Source: Leishmania infantum JPCM5 (lineage: Eukaryota; Euglenozoa; Kinetoplastea; Trypanosomatida; Trypanosomatidae). Taken from it: 64,000 nucleotides of DNA. The notes beneath the pieces are model-generated. The model was not told the origin of the DNA, did not search any database, and was given only the letters and a program-made list of their open reading frames with translations. Where the stretch lies: contig NC_009418.2 in assembly GCF_000002875.2 (NCBI RefSeq), positions 1,600,273-1,664,272 on the forward strand, written 5' to 3'. How positions within the stretch are numbered: position 1 is the stretch's first letter; each line of letters starts with the position of its first letter. The translations under genes were made by a program, and so were the position numbers. Of this stretch, positions 20,401 to 29,234 are shown piece by piece.

Positions 20401-21869
20401 GCTACTTTCTTGCGTACATTGGCGCCTCGACGTACGTTGTCCTCGCCAACACAGCCCTTTCGTCGGATACGCGCCACACCAGCAATGCCATGCTGGTTCT
20501 CTGCAAGCGCTCCTTCATTGTCCGAGTGACAAACATTCAGCTGCTGGAGTCTCTGTCGCTGCGGAAGGAAGGTGTGCATCACGGCGACTTCACCGCCGCG
20601 GGGTGTTCGCTGCGAATCAACGAGTCCTCTCTATGTGTAATTCTGGTCAACGCGAAACCCGGCGCCTACACCACGCAGAGCCGGGCGGCGTGCATTCGCT
20701 CGTTGCTGTCAGGCTTTCCCTTTGTAAAGACGTCGGTGGATATTTCCATGCGGTTCGACTACTTTATCGTCTCCGGCTCCTTCAACTTCGGCGGCGACTT
20801 CAGCTCCGAAGATGCGCTCATTCGGGAAATCCTTGCTGACAACCTCATGTCGAACATGCGCGAGATGGAACCCAGCACGACCCTCTCCAGCGCACCGTCA
20901 CCTCTTCGCGTTTTCTACGCTGTCCGTCCCAGCGTGTCGCGCATGGACATGTCGGTCTACTCGACGTCGCGGGCGCTCACGTTTGCGAATGTGTTCTTCT
21001 CCGCCGACATCTTTTGCCAGCGCTCCTTCCTGAGCTTGTTTGCCGAAGGTGTGCCGCGCGTGCGGTTGCTCCTGAGCCGTGTGACAATCAAGGGTGTGCG
21101 GCTCCCGCACACCAGGTGTGCGGAGCTGCAGGTGTCGCTGGATGTCTTGGAGGGCTCCCCAACCACGTTCCGGCTTTCCCCGCAAGACGGCGACTACGTT
21201 ATCCCGGACTCGACGCACACGGCCCTTTACCCGTGTGTCAGCCACACAGAGTACCTCCGACTGCAGACGCTGACGTTCTCTCTACTGGACAGGATTGGGC
21301 CGGCGGAGGCGCACAAGCACGCCTTGGTTGCTTCCGGCGTCTTTCCGCTGAAGTCGGTGACCTTGGCTGAACCAGTGCTGCTGCACATTCCACTCTACTA
21401 CGAGGGATGCGCCGTTGGCAAGCTAACGGCAGTGCTGCTGCAGGTCTACTATGAGCGTAACAGCGCCGAGTTGAGCGCTCTCGGCTTGCGTGACGCCCCG
21501 TACGCCACTATCTTCTCCTGCTACGAGAACGAAGTGCGTCGAGCCAGTGGTCAATGGACTCCTGCCTCAATCGTCGATGACGGTCTGTTTCACTTTTCCG
21601 CTGAAGACCCGACCGAGTCACAGGAACGTGAGGCGTGCTCTCTACCGGACCCGCATGCCTGGCGCTGGACGACGGAGTGGCAGCACGACCACCGTGAGGA
21701 CGATCCACAAGGATGGGTGTATGCAGACGGCGTCGGTGCAGACCTGCAGCTGAGCGCCACCGCCTCCACCAGCATACGTCGTCGTCGATGGGTTCGCGTC
21801 ATGCAGGCAAGCGGACCCATCGCTTACCACTCGTACTTGGCTGACAAGCTGAAGACGGCGGCAGTGTGA
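17403..21869 (+). CDS. Kinesin with PH-like, degenerate inositol-5-phosphatase-like and C2-like tail
   Basis: A 1488-residue protein. Residues 1-345 are a kinesin motor with P-loop GQTGSGKT (95-102), SSRSH (215-219) and LVDLAGSE (about 245-252). A neck and coiled coil with a poly-Gln patch follow (about 350-505), then an acidic disordered region (510-790). About 819-896 resembles a PH domain. About 910-1190 follows the order of inositol polyphosphate 5-phosphatase strands (IYVIGVID, NAKPGA, FDYFIVSGSFNFGG, RPSVSRMDMSVYS), but the catalytic residues of the NYRI-type and PAWCDR-type motifs are lost. About 1213-1350 looks like a C2 domain. Start: ATG giving MSVKVAVRCRP, the usual motor beginning. 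Predicted role: plus-end motor binding phosphoinositide membranes without hydrolysing them. The motor is certain; the tail domains are inferred by eye. Confidence 0.8.
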   Translation: MSVKVAVRCRPMSEHELKANAEVIVRMNGNEVELRGSVDGYGGKFLYDSALWSTGQVVNGSSNAEASQAYVYNAIGAELLEHIMTGYNGCIFAYGQTGSGKTYCMMGRDKDDPGLIPRIAQSLFEQSVALREQNIEVCVEVSYYEIYKEKVRCLLRPTQGGYDDTRLRVREHPKYGPFIEGLAKFVVSTPYEFLNLMRDGNKVRTTASTAMNATSSRSHAVFAITLTQKQQKGNLITQKTSRLNLVDLAGSERASKTLATGKLLTEGATINKSLTCLGKVISALAEAEESGRSRHIPYRDSTLTWILKDNLGGNSKTVMLATISPSSLQYEETLSTLRYAERAKKIVNKAVVNETNNNEVIAALQKEIWTLKSQLANASMNERERLQEELAASEAVKKELTSSLGEKLAYTKRLMEEREEYMHQLEVKLSAQAEEIEKLRRANEEKERRIDELLQRIHGLAASGSPPDGEKVERIQELVAALEQEQSTAKTRMKENQQQQQQATSASLDSSEDDAESHSLAVANPSGRLNTTASNTAAALAAVPETERSAPAVADMATELPVTVRAAIQKSHSAFVVCTDPNAEDVDNDLVLQSGYESADEDLILDEEVELAAPADSDLDDILTEDSALELPTTSPLTRDGDADELLADPDIVLDESVSEPPATPAPATESPRKEAPVQDAFSSPASTPSSRIATNASTRAVVPASLTADSTPSVKRRAALSGGSLIVSQASAESPTPPPVSGKEAPALSNRRGAIINGTHVTPKDFFTKSSERPEIYAPNDRTAQLVIRSHALPNNRYLHEPFRAVNLTEASPTGQKTSCVCEIDMFRGRFRNLDTAGVKSFDLSSVNLFRVEKDPRHSRRLTLYFLDAPHRYALEFGSTARRQQFFELAMLMRRNSVLWCPSLCVDGENDVSITVKGTTLQRPGNRDISVTGEVKMTVARMPYEVIDMWYGCFSLEGKPLPRSMAVFSGFFPKDQREIYVIGVIDVPASLLGNDELASYFLAYIGASTYVVLANTALSSDTRHTSNAMLVLCKRSFIVRVTNIQLLESLSLRKEGVHHGDFTAAGCSLRINESSLCVILVNAKPGAYTTQSRAACIRSLLSGFPFVKTSVDISMRFDYFIVSGSFNFGGDFSSEDALIREILADNLMSNMREMEPSTTLSSAPSPLRVFYAVRPSVSRMDMSVYSTSRALTFANVFFSADIFCQRSFLSLFAEGVPRVRLLLSRVTIKGVRLPHTRCAELQVSLDVLEGSPTTFRLSPQDGDYVIPDSTHTALYPCVSHTEYLRLQTLTFSLLDRIGPAEAHKHALVASGVFPLKSVTLAEPVLLHIPLYYEGCAVGKLTAVLLQVYYERNSAELSALGLRDAPYATIFSCYENEVRRASGQWTPASIVDDGLFHFSAEDPTESQEREACSLPDPHAWRWTTEWQHDHREDDPQGWVYADGVGADLQLSATASTSIRRRRWVRVMQASGPIAYHSYLADKLKTAAV
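18892..18909 (+). repeat. CAG repeat encoding poly-glutamine in the kinesin linker
   Basis: Six consecutive CAG codons inside the kinesin gene encode Gln6 at the end of the coiled-coil region. Confidence 0.85.
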
Positions 21870-22425
21870 GTTGGCGGCATCGGCGCCCAACTTTTCATCG
21901 CACGCGTCGTCGCGGTGGCGCGCACACAGCTGCCTGTCTATCTTGATGTGAATTGATGCCCAGCCTATGGCCAAGAAGGGCTTCCGCAGTGGCGGTGGTG
22001 GCGGCCATCGCCATACCCATAGACCCGAGGAGGGGCCGCCTCCCGTTGCGTCACCGTCCTCGCCCTCACCGTGACTTTGTTTCCGCTCTCTCAACATATG
22101 CCTCTCACGCACCTGCCCCACCGTAGCAGCCCAAGCGCACATGCTCGTAAATTCCCCTTCACGCACGTGGAGCGGTACATGTGCATATACCCCTCCTCCT
22201 TCCATATTCTTTACGTTACTCACAGGTCGCCATCTCTACCCTGCTCATGTTCTTTCTTTCTGTTAGTCGGTGCGTGACTGTCCTTTGCCCTCGCGCCCCC
22301 TCGGCGGTGTGTCAGCCTTGCGCTTCATGGCGTTGTTTCTTTTCCCTGTGGCACATTTTTCTTACCACCTCTCTCTTCTTCTCAGTGCCGCGTGTATCAC
22401 CGCCTCGGAGGACTCTTAAGGCAGC

Positions 22426-22460
22426 GCACACAAACACACACACACACGCACACACACAGA
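22426..22460. repeat. CA-rich microsatellite
   Basis: CA units with interruptions, in the gap between the kinesin and DCN1-like genes. Confidence 0.85.
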
Positions 22461-22904
22461 CGCACGCACCTCCTCACTCAACGACGCGGCGCAGGAGAGG
22501 AAGGTGTGCGTGCGTGTGCGCTGCTACGTGTCCGGTTCAGTGACAGTGTGATCGCCCCCCTTCCCTTCTTACGGTGTTTCTCTGAAGTAAGGGGCAGCAG
22601 CTAATGGCCGTGTACCGCGTTAAGCGCGGAAGTGTGCGTGTGGGTGATGCAGCGCACACAGGCACGCATGCGCACACACTACTTTGGCTGCGTAGTTGTT
22701 GTTGTGTTTTTTGATCCCGCTCACCGAGTGCCGTCTCACGGTTGAGACCCCTTGGCCACTCTGAGGCGAGCACTGGAGCAAACGGTGCAATGATTGTAAA
22801 CGCCTCCGGCACCCACAGGCACGCTGCCATTCTGTTCACGGCACTCCCGCCAGCAGGAATGCCGGGAAGCAGGGATCCGGCAACACCTCAACCGACACTT
22901 TTTG

Positions 22905-22991
22905 TTTCCCTGGCCCTTTCTCCCTTCTCTCGCCGTGCGCTATCGCGGCGGACGCACACCTTCGACTTTTCCACAAAGTCTTCTTCTACAG
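22905..22991 (+). promoter_or_regulatory. Trans-splice acceptor of the DCN1-like gene
   Basis: Pyrimidine-rich sequence (about 22905-22932 and 22963-22988) ends in TTCTACAG, with AG at 22990-22991. The ATG is 14 bases further on. Confidence 0.55.
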
Positions 22992-23004
22992 ACGCGAAAC
23001 GAAC

Positions 23005-23715
23005 ATGAAGAACGCCAACCGCCCCAGGGCGTCCGTGAGCTTCGCTCGGGAGCGAATCGTGTCAACCGCTGCGGCGTCAGCCACGAAGGGGCCTGCGATG
23101 CAGTTCGTCTCCAAGGGAGCGCGAAGCGACATGGAGCTGGTTTTTGACCGACTTCATGCTCTAGACAAGTCCGCCCAGTCTGACACCATTAGTGGTAAGG
23201 GACTGGCACAATTCCTGAGTGAGGTCGGCGTCGAGGAGTCGTCCTTAGAGTGCATGGTGCTCCTGTGGAAGTTGGGCGCCACTCAGAAAGGCTGCATCAT
23301 GCGGTCTGAGTGGCTAATATCCGTGTATGCCCACGGCATCGAGTCCATCGTACAGATGCGCCAAAACGTCACCGAATGGGTAAAGGATGTTCGCGAGAGC
23401 GGCGGCTCTTTTCTGCTCATGTACAACTATCTGTACGACTACATCCGCGGCGAGGAGGATCGCCGCATGACGCTGACAACTGCACTCAGCGCGTGGGACG
23501 TCTTTTTCAGCAAGAACGACCTCTACGCAAAGTGGAAGGCATGGGCAGTGGCCAACGTCAAGGGCGGCGTTTCCCGTGACCTTTGGCGGCAGCTCGGAAT
23601 CTTCTTCACGATGGACACGACTGCCGCGCAACGCTTCGGCGACCAGATCTCTGCTCTGCCGTGGCCATCGGCAATCGCTGACTTTCTCGACCAGGGCGGT
23701 GTGCCGGCCTCGTGA
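23005..23715 (+). CDS. DCN1-like cullin neddylation factor (cullin-binding domain)
   Basis: A 236-residue protein whose residues about 45-230 follow the potentiating-neddylation domain of DCN1/DCUN1D. Visible are the first EF-hand-like helix (VFDRLHALDK), a middle helix with VLLWKLGA (DCN1: VLAWKF), the MRSEWLISVYAHGIESI segment, YLYDYIRGEEDRRMTLTTALSAWDVFF (DCN1: FNF...LDLEMAIAYWNLV), W-K-AW, and the GGVSRDLWRQLGIFFTMD / WPSAIADFLD ending. DCN1 recruits NEDD8-loaded UBC12 to cullins, so this protein should promote cullin-RING ligase activation. A ~35-residue basic N-terminal extension precedes the domain; internal methionines exist, but the first ATG follows a good splice site. Confidence 0.82.
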   Translation: MKNANRPRASVSFARERIVSTAAASATKGPAMQFVSKGARSDMELVFDRLHALDKSAQSDTISGKGLAQFLSEVGVEESSLECMVLLWKLGATQKGCIMRSEWLISVYAHGIESIVQMRQNVTEWVKDVRESGGSFLLMYNYLYDYIRGEEDRRMTLTTALSAWDVFFSKNDLYAKWKAWAVANVKGGVSRDLWRQLGIFFTMDTTAAQRFGDQISALPWPSAIADFLDQGGVPAS

Positions 23716-25191
23716 TTTGGCGCACTGATGGCATGTGAGGAGACGCTCATGCACATGTGGTCTTGAAACACTCAAACCCGTTTTGTTAAAGCTGGGGAGG
23801 AGGTGAAGAAGCAGCGGCATCTGTGGTGTTGGGGTCATCGTGGATGTATTTATTTTATTTCTCTTGTCTGCGGCTCTGTGGATCTTCTCAGCCCATCCCC
23901 ATTCCCCTTCGATGGTGCATACAAAATATCTTTCTCCGCTATTTGTGATGGACCGATATCGACTCGAACTTGGAATACAAGGAAGAGCGCAACACATCAT
24001 CCGTCAACGTGGTTGCGCTGACATCCGAAGAGGCGCAGCCACGTCTTCCTCGCCTCTCACCGACGTCTGTGCGCCCGCCATATTGTCGGTGTTTTTTTTT
24101 TCTACCGCTCACCAACTCTCCCGTTTATTGCACAAGCAAGCACCACGTTTGGCGCTCGCACGCTTGACTGCAGCATGCCGCACGAAAACCCCATGCACCG
24201 ACGCTCGTGTCTCTCTGCAGCCCTCATTCCTCTCCTTCCAACACCTCTGCTCCCTTTTTCTTCCGATTATTCACACGATTCCTCACGACGGGGAAAGGGT
24301 GGGGGAGAACACCACAGTGCGTGGCCCCTCAGCCTCCAGCAGCCGTGCTCTGTGTGGGGAGGAGCTGAGCAGCCCCACACTCCCCTCCCCCAACCCCATG
24401 CGAGTGCAGCGCCACTGCTGGCGGTGACGTGGCCAAGCGCCTACGGCGTAGGGAGATCAGAGCGACCTGCGGCGGTGAACAAGCTTGCGCCATCCATACG
24501 ATAGGCGAAGGTGGCAACGTGGCTCGAACGCATTCCAGGTGGCCCCCGCACTGCCTGCTGGCGGGGGAGGCCGAACCCCCCGGAGGGCTGCACTGTGTGG
24601 CGACCTGCTCAGCCGGTGGGTCGAGTTTGGCGTGGAGAGTGTGCCGAGACGACGAAGGCGGCGCATCGCTGTACCGCGTGTGTGTGCGGCTGCTTTGCAC
24701 TACTGGATGTGCCCCCCCCCTCCCCCCTCCGGCGCCTCCTGCGGCAGGAGAGGCAGAGTGCGGCCGAACACACGCTGTAGGGCAGACACAAGAGGCACCT
24801 TAAATCACAAAAAAAAAGCAGAACATCCTCGCACACGAATCCCTGCGCTGCTGCGGATCTGGTTCAAAGAGTTGCGGGCGCCTACTAATGCGTTCTCTCA
24901 TACTTCGACCGACACACACTGATAGGCGTACGTGCAGATCAGCTGCTGCGGACAACTCTTACGATTAGGAGCTTTACGCCCCCTCCCCTTTCGGGCACTG
25001 ATGTCCTGTCTTGCCCGTTCTTCTCACCCCCTCCCCTTTCCCGTCTTTCTCCACTGCCTGACCGTGCACATTCTCGCCATCCTTGGGAGAGGAATGACTT
25101 GCTGCTCTACGCAGCAGACCTAGAGAGGCCTTTGTTGCGGGCGCCTCGCGGCAACGACCTTCGTCGCTTCTGCGCTTGCGTCGAAGGAGAG
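23716..25191. other. 3' UTR and intergenic region containing repeat copy A
   Basis: No gene is supported. About a third is repeat copy A (24281-24802), whose long open frames recur in all three copies and are not coding. An A9 run at 24809-24817 follows the repeat. Pyrimidine-rich sequence at about 24979-25060 precedes the ankyrin gene. Confidence 0.65.
24281..24802 (+). repeat. SIDER2-like repeat, copy A
   Basis: About 520 bases, nearly identical to 26617-27130 and, in inverted orientation, to 62463-62985. It begins CCTCACGACGGGGAAAGGG and ends near a GGCAGACACAAGAGGCACC segment, followed by an A-rich stretch (A9), as expected for the 3' end of a retroposon on the + strand. Position in the 3' UTR of the DCN1-like gene, size and A-rich end fit SIDER2, the abundant short degenerate retroposons of Leishmania. 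Repeat status is seen directly; the SIDER2 name is recognition. Confidence 0.8.
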
Positions 25192-26391
25192 ATGGACTCT
25201 CTGGAGCTCGTGTGCAATTTTGTAGGCAGCAGCGCGGCCGAAATCGAGAAAGTCGTCGAGGACAAGTCATTCCTGAATCTCTGCAACCGGCCGCTACCTA
25301 ATGGGCAGTACCCAATTCACGCCCTGGCGAGCAGGCACAACGCGAAGGGTGTGGAATTGTTATTGCAGGTGGGCGTCGATGCAAACCAAGCGTCCGAAGA
25401 ACCCGGGAACCGACTAGGCTTCACAGCAGCCCACTATGCAGCGATTGCCAACTGTGTGCATGCGCTGGAGGTGCTGAAGCGTTACAACGCCGACCTCGAT
25501 CGCCCTGCCGCGGACCAGTGGACCCCGCTGCATGCGGCCACGTTTCGCGGGCGGAGCGCGGCGGTCCGGGCACTTGTGGAGCTAGGCGTAAATATCGACT
25601 GCGCTACTAGCGAAGGGCACACCCCGCTCGTGTTCGCCGTTAACCTTGGTCGAATCAAGGATGCGCGCTATCTGCTTCAGAACAACGCGATGGTTCAGCT
25701 CAACGATGCACAACACGACAACCTTCTTCACTATACCCTGCACTACCGACTTGCACAGGCCGTGAATGGGGACTACAAGCTCCCCGATAGCCAGCTCGAC
25801 ATCGCTGTGCTGCTGGTGCTCAACGGCGTTCGCCCGGATGAGCAGAACGACGAGGGGGACACGCCCACGCGATACGTAGCCGCCACACTGCCATCGCTTC
25901 CCAAAGCGCTGGACCTTATCTTCGCCAACGCCGACAAGCTGCATTTTATGCCGACAGAGTGCAACTATCTTACTCTGGTCGCCGCTACAACGAGCTTCCT
26001 TGTCGACAAAACGGGCGTGGCGGCCGGGCAGGCGCAGACACTCGTCGATATTATGGCAGCCCTGGAAAAAGAACGCAAGGCGAGTCGACCAATGCGCACT
26101 GTCGCTGCGGACCGCGTAACAGATGCTGCAGCCTCTCCCTCCCTGCCTGCAAGCCACCCAGCGGTACCTGCGGAGGTGCTGGATCTACCCGGTGGAAAGC
26201 CCAACAGCAAGCAGTGCCCTTCCCTCGCACGAGCCGCGAAGGTGCAAGCGAATGAGCACGCCGCCGAGAACGGGGGCAAGTGCCCGCACTGCCCCTTTGC
26301 CTTCCTCATGATGCGCTGTGATAAGGGGACGCTTCTGCTCGTCGGGACAGCGTTTCTTCTTGGCTACTTCTGCGGTCATAAAGCGCGCTGA
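25192..26391 (+). CDS. Ankyrin-repeat protein with C-terminal membrane anchor
   Basis: A 399-residue protein. About five or six ankyrin repeats span residues 35-250, recognisable by HALASRHNAKGVELLLQVGVD, FTAAHYAAIANCVHALEVL, WTPLHAATFRGRSAAVRALVELGV and HTPLVFAVNLGRIKDARYLL. A low-complexity Ala/Pro region follows (about 300-360), then a CPHC motif and a final hydrophobic segment (LLLVGTAFLLGYF) ending GHKAR. The end of the chain fits a tail-anchored protein exposing the repeats to the cytosol. The upstream open frame from 25099 is probably leader; MDSLELVC is preferred. Two direct copies of the SIDER2-like repeat flank the gene. The partner and organelle are unknown. Confidence 0.75.
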   Translation: MDSLELVCNFVGSSAAEIEKVVEDKSFLNLCNRPLPNGQYPIHALASRHNAKGVELLLQVGVDANQASEEPGNRLGFTAAHYAAIANCVHALEVLKRYNADLDRPAADQWTPLHAATFRGRSAAVRALVELGVNIDCATSEGHTPLVFAVNLGRIKDARYLLQNNAMVQLNDAQHDNLLHYTLHYRLAQAVNGDYKLPDSQLDIAVLLVLNGVRPDEQNDEGDTPTRYVAATLPSLPKALDLIFANADKLHFMPTECNYLTLVAATTSFLVDKTGVAAGQAQTLVDIMAALEKERKASRPMRTVAADRVTDAAASPSLPASHPAVPAEVLDLPGGKPNSKQCPSLARAAKVQANEHAAENGGKCPHCPFAFLMMRCDKGTLLLVGTAFLLGYFCGHKAR

Positions 26392-26616
26392 ATGAGGCAG
26401 AGAGTTAGGTGTCGGCTCCCGCAAAACAAAACGGCGGCCGATCCCTTTACTCGCCTGCCATGCGGCGGACATGCTCATCACACACCAGAGTCGACATTAT
26501 CGTTTCTTTTTTTTTTACGCTGTGGAACCATCAGCTGAGAGTACGCTGGAACTGTGTATTGCCGGCACCGCAGAGAGCACTCATGTATCTTATGCTTTCA
26601 AATTTCCCTCATGACC

Positions 26617-27130
26617 CCTCACGACGGGGAAAGGGTGGGGGAGAACACCACAGTGCGTGGCCCCTCAGCCTCCAGCAGCCGTGCTCTGTGTGGGGAGGAG
26701 CTGAGCAGCCCCACACTCCCCTCCCCCAACCCCATGCGAGTGCAGCGCCACTGCTGGCGGTGACGTGGCCAAGCGCCTACGGCGTAGGGAGATCAGAGCG
26801 ACCTGCGGCGGTGAACAAGCTTGCGCCATCCATACGATAGGCGAAGGTGGCAACGTGGCTCGAACGCATTCCAGGTGGCCCCCGCACTGCCTGCTGGCGG
26901 GGGAGGCCGAACCCCCCGGAGGGCTGCACTGTGTGGCGACCTGCTCAGCCGGTGGGTCGAGTTTGGCGTGGAGAGTGTGCCGAGACGACGAAGGCGGCGC
27001 ATCGCTGTACCGCGTGTGTGTGCGGCTGCTTTGCACTACTGGATGTGCCCCCCCCCTCCGGCGCCTCCTGCGGCAGGAGAGGCAGAGTGCGGCCGAACAC
27101 ACGCTGTAGGGCAGACACAACAGGCACTTT
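26617..27130 (+). repeat. SIDER2-like repeat, copy B
   Basis: Direct copy of the repeat at 24281-24802, starting 2336 bases later. Reading base by base, the main difference is a shorter C/T run near 27050-27058 (eight bases missing compared with copy A); otherwise only scattered single changes near the right edge. It lies in the 3' UTR of the ankyrin gene in the same orientation as transcription. Confidence 0.8.
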
Positions 27131-27458
27131 CAAGTACGAGAAAAAGGCGGGAGGATTACCTCATGTCTGCACGTATATGTCTGCGGCCTTCGACGTGCTC
27201 GCTTGTGTTTGCGGCCTCCAACCGCCGAGGCCACAGGGGCGTTCCGCTTCGGCTAAGGATATTCTCCACTCGGCGCCGCGCGTGCGCTGCCAATAATGAG
27301 TTCGGGCGGTCGTTCAAGCCCTCTCTTCGCTCCGGCAGGCCCTCTGTCGTTCAGTGGAGTGCCCAGCACATGTAGCACAACGGCAGGCGCTATTCCTGGT
27401 GGCCGCTCGCCTTCTGCCAGCAGCACAGCCCGCCTCGCTCCACCCCAGCTTCGCTATC

Positions 27459-27508
27459 TATCTCTTTTTCCCTCTCTTGGTTCTCCACCGCTACACTTGG
27501 CGTCGCAG
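27459..27508 (+). promoter_or_regulatory. Trans-splice acceptor of the GAR1 gene
   Basis: A CT-rich tract (27459-27486) is followed by AG at 27507-27508, about 75 bases before the ATG. Confidence 0.5.
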
Positions 27509-27582
27509 GCAACGCCGCTTCGCACTGCCCCCACGTACACAAAACCGTAAGTTGCAGCAGCTTCACGTGGAATTGAGGAATT

Positions 27583-28218
27583 ATGCCCCGAGGATTCGGA
27601 GGACGTGGCGGTGGTGACCGCGGTGGTGGAAGCCGCGGCTTTGGAGGCACCCGTGGCGGCCGCGGTGGCGGCGGTCGAGGTGGCGGCCGTGGCGGTCACA
27701 TGTCCGAGCCTGACCCGCCGGAGAACGTGGAGGAGGTCGGCACCTTCATGAACGCCGCAGAGGGCGAATTAGTTTACAGGGTTACGGCGCACGGTGTGGT
27801 GCCGCGCTTCAACGCCTTTGTGTACACCGAAAATAAGGCGAAAATCGGCAAAATTGAGGAGATTCTCGGGAACACAACGGATGTCATGTTTTCCGTGAAA
27901 CCATCGCCAGGCGTGCAGGCGGCGTCCCTCAGCGAGGGCGATAAAGTGTTCATTTCCCCTACGCAGTTTACGCCTCTCCGTGTCTTCACCGAACCACCGA
28001 AGCCGCGCGGTCGTGGTGGTCGTGGTGGCCGTGGCGGTGGCCGCGGCGCCGACCGTGGTGGTCGCGGCGGGTTCGGCGGTCGCGGCAGCTTCGGCGGCAT
28101 GGGTGGCGGCCGAGGCAGCTTCGGTGGCGGCCGAGGCAGCTTCGGTGGCGGTGGCCGTGGAAGCTTTGGTGGCCGTGGTGGTGGCCGTGGTTTTGATGGT
28201 CGTGGTCGCGGGCACTAG
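27583..28218 (+). CDS. GAR1: H/ACA snoRNP protein GAR1
   Basis: A 211-residue protein with the GAR1 plan: an N-terminal RGG/GGR-rich region (1-38), a central beta-barrel (about 45-145) and a long C-terminal RGG-rich tail (about 148-211). The core shows GELVYRVTAHGVVPRFNAFVYTENKAKIGKIEEILGN, then VMFSVKPSPGVQA and the GDKVFISPTQFTPLRVF strand, all typical of GAR1/NOLA1. GAR1 binds the Cbf5 pseudouridine synthase and helps substrate loading and release in H/ACA snoRNPs in the nucleolus, guiding pseudouridylation of rRNA and other RNAs. The RGG arms are likely sites of arginine methylation. Assignment is strong. Confidence 0.93.
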   Translation: MPRGFGGRGGGDRGGGSRGFGGTRGGRGGGGRGGGRGGHMSEPDPPENVEEVGTFMNAAEGELVYRVTAHGVVPRFNAFVYTENKAKIGKIEEILGNTTDVMFSVKPSPGVQAASLSEGDKVFISPTQFTPLRVFTEPPKPRGRGGRGGRGGGRGADRGGRGGFGGRGSFGGMGGGRGSFGGGRGSFGGGGRGSFGGRGGGRGFDGRGRGH

Positions 28219-29234
28219 ACAACGCCTCTGTGGCCTGCGAGTTGCTAAGGACGTGAGAATCGTCCCACGCCATCCCTCTCGCATCGAGCACTGCTTCACG
28301 CACAATTTCAAGACCCCACTCGCACACATCGACAGGTGCAGAGATGTCCTACGCACCTCGGCGCAATCGGATTACGTGAGAAGGGGTGAGGAAGCAATCC
28401 AAGGATAATAGCGGACTCTCAGAAAAGGGACGTGTCTGTCTCTGTGTGCACGAATGCGCCGGTATGTGTTCGCGCGCGATGGCAGACAGTGACCATGCGA
28501 GAGCGGCGAAAGCAATGACAGGTGTGCCACGCAATGGCGACGCGAGGGGAAGGAAAAGACACGACAGAGAGGCACAGGAGCATAATTGTGCGCAAGCAAG
28601 CATGTACCGTCCCTTTTTCCCTCTTTCTTCTTCGGTTTGGGAGGAGCCTTAATCGTAATCAGCTCGATCGCTGACATAACCGTTTGATGTGGTGTAAAAA
28701 GGCAAACAGAATACCAACAGAAGTGGCAGGAGTCAGTGACGAGGCCGTCGTTACTTGAGCCTTCCCCATCTCGTGTGGGCTCAAATCTACGCAGACCTTG
28801 AACGTGAGAGGTTCTATGACACTCTGACCCTCGGCACGCATATGTCAGCATGGCCGCCTTGATGTCTCATGCTATATTCACACGCACAAGGTGAATTCTC
28901 CGTGATCGGCATTAGGCGTGAGCGAGTGAGGTACCGCACAGCTCTCTCACGCACCGCCTCCATCTTCGATGCACAACCACAGATGTGCATGCTTTCGCGG
29001 TCGCGGTAGAATAACTCTCGTAACCTCTGTGGCTGTAAGCATGGTGCTCCAGGTGACAACTGCGCTGAACGCCCACACACCTTTTGCTGTGCGCGCCGCC
29101 CCTATGCCGTACGCCTCAAACTAGTCCCCACTCTTTGTTCTTCTCTACGGTTATCCTCGCCGACTCATGTCAGTCGCAGCCGTAACGCTTCCTTGGCGGC
29201 GGCCCACACAACCGCGATCGTTGCTTGGGTGCAC
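28219..29234. other. Intergenic region, 1 kb
   Basis: No gene or RNA gene is recognised. A weak CT tract at 29126-29148 with AG at 29172-29173 is the probable splice site of the DHHC gene. Confidence 0.55.

Larger units (their letters stand above)
21870..23004. other. Intergenic region, 1.1 kb, with CA microsatellite
   Basis: No gene is supported. A CA-rich microsatellite lies at 22426-22460. The right end holds the splice region of the DCN1-like gene. Confidence 0.6.
26392..27582. other. 3' UTR and intergenic region containing repeat copy B
   Basis: No gene is supported. A T-rich run lies near 26504-26516, then repeat copy B (26617-27130). The right end carries a CT tract at 27459-27486 and AG at 27507-27508 for the GAR1 gene. 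Confidence 0.65.
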
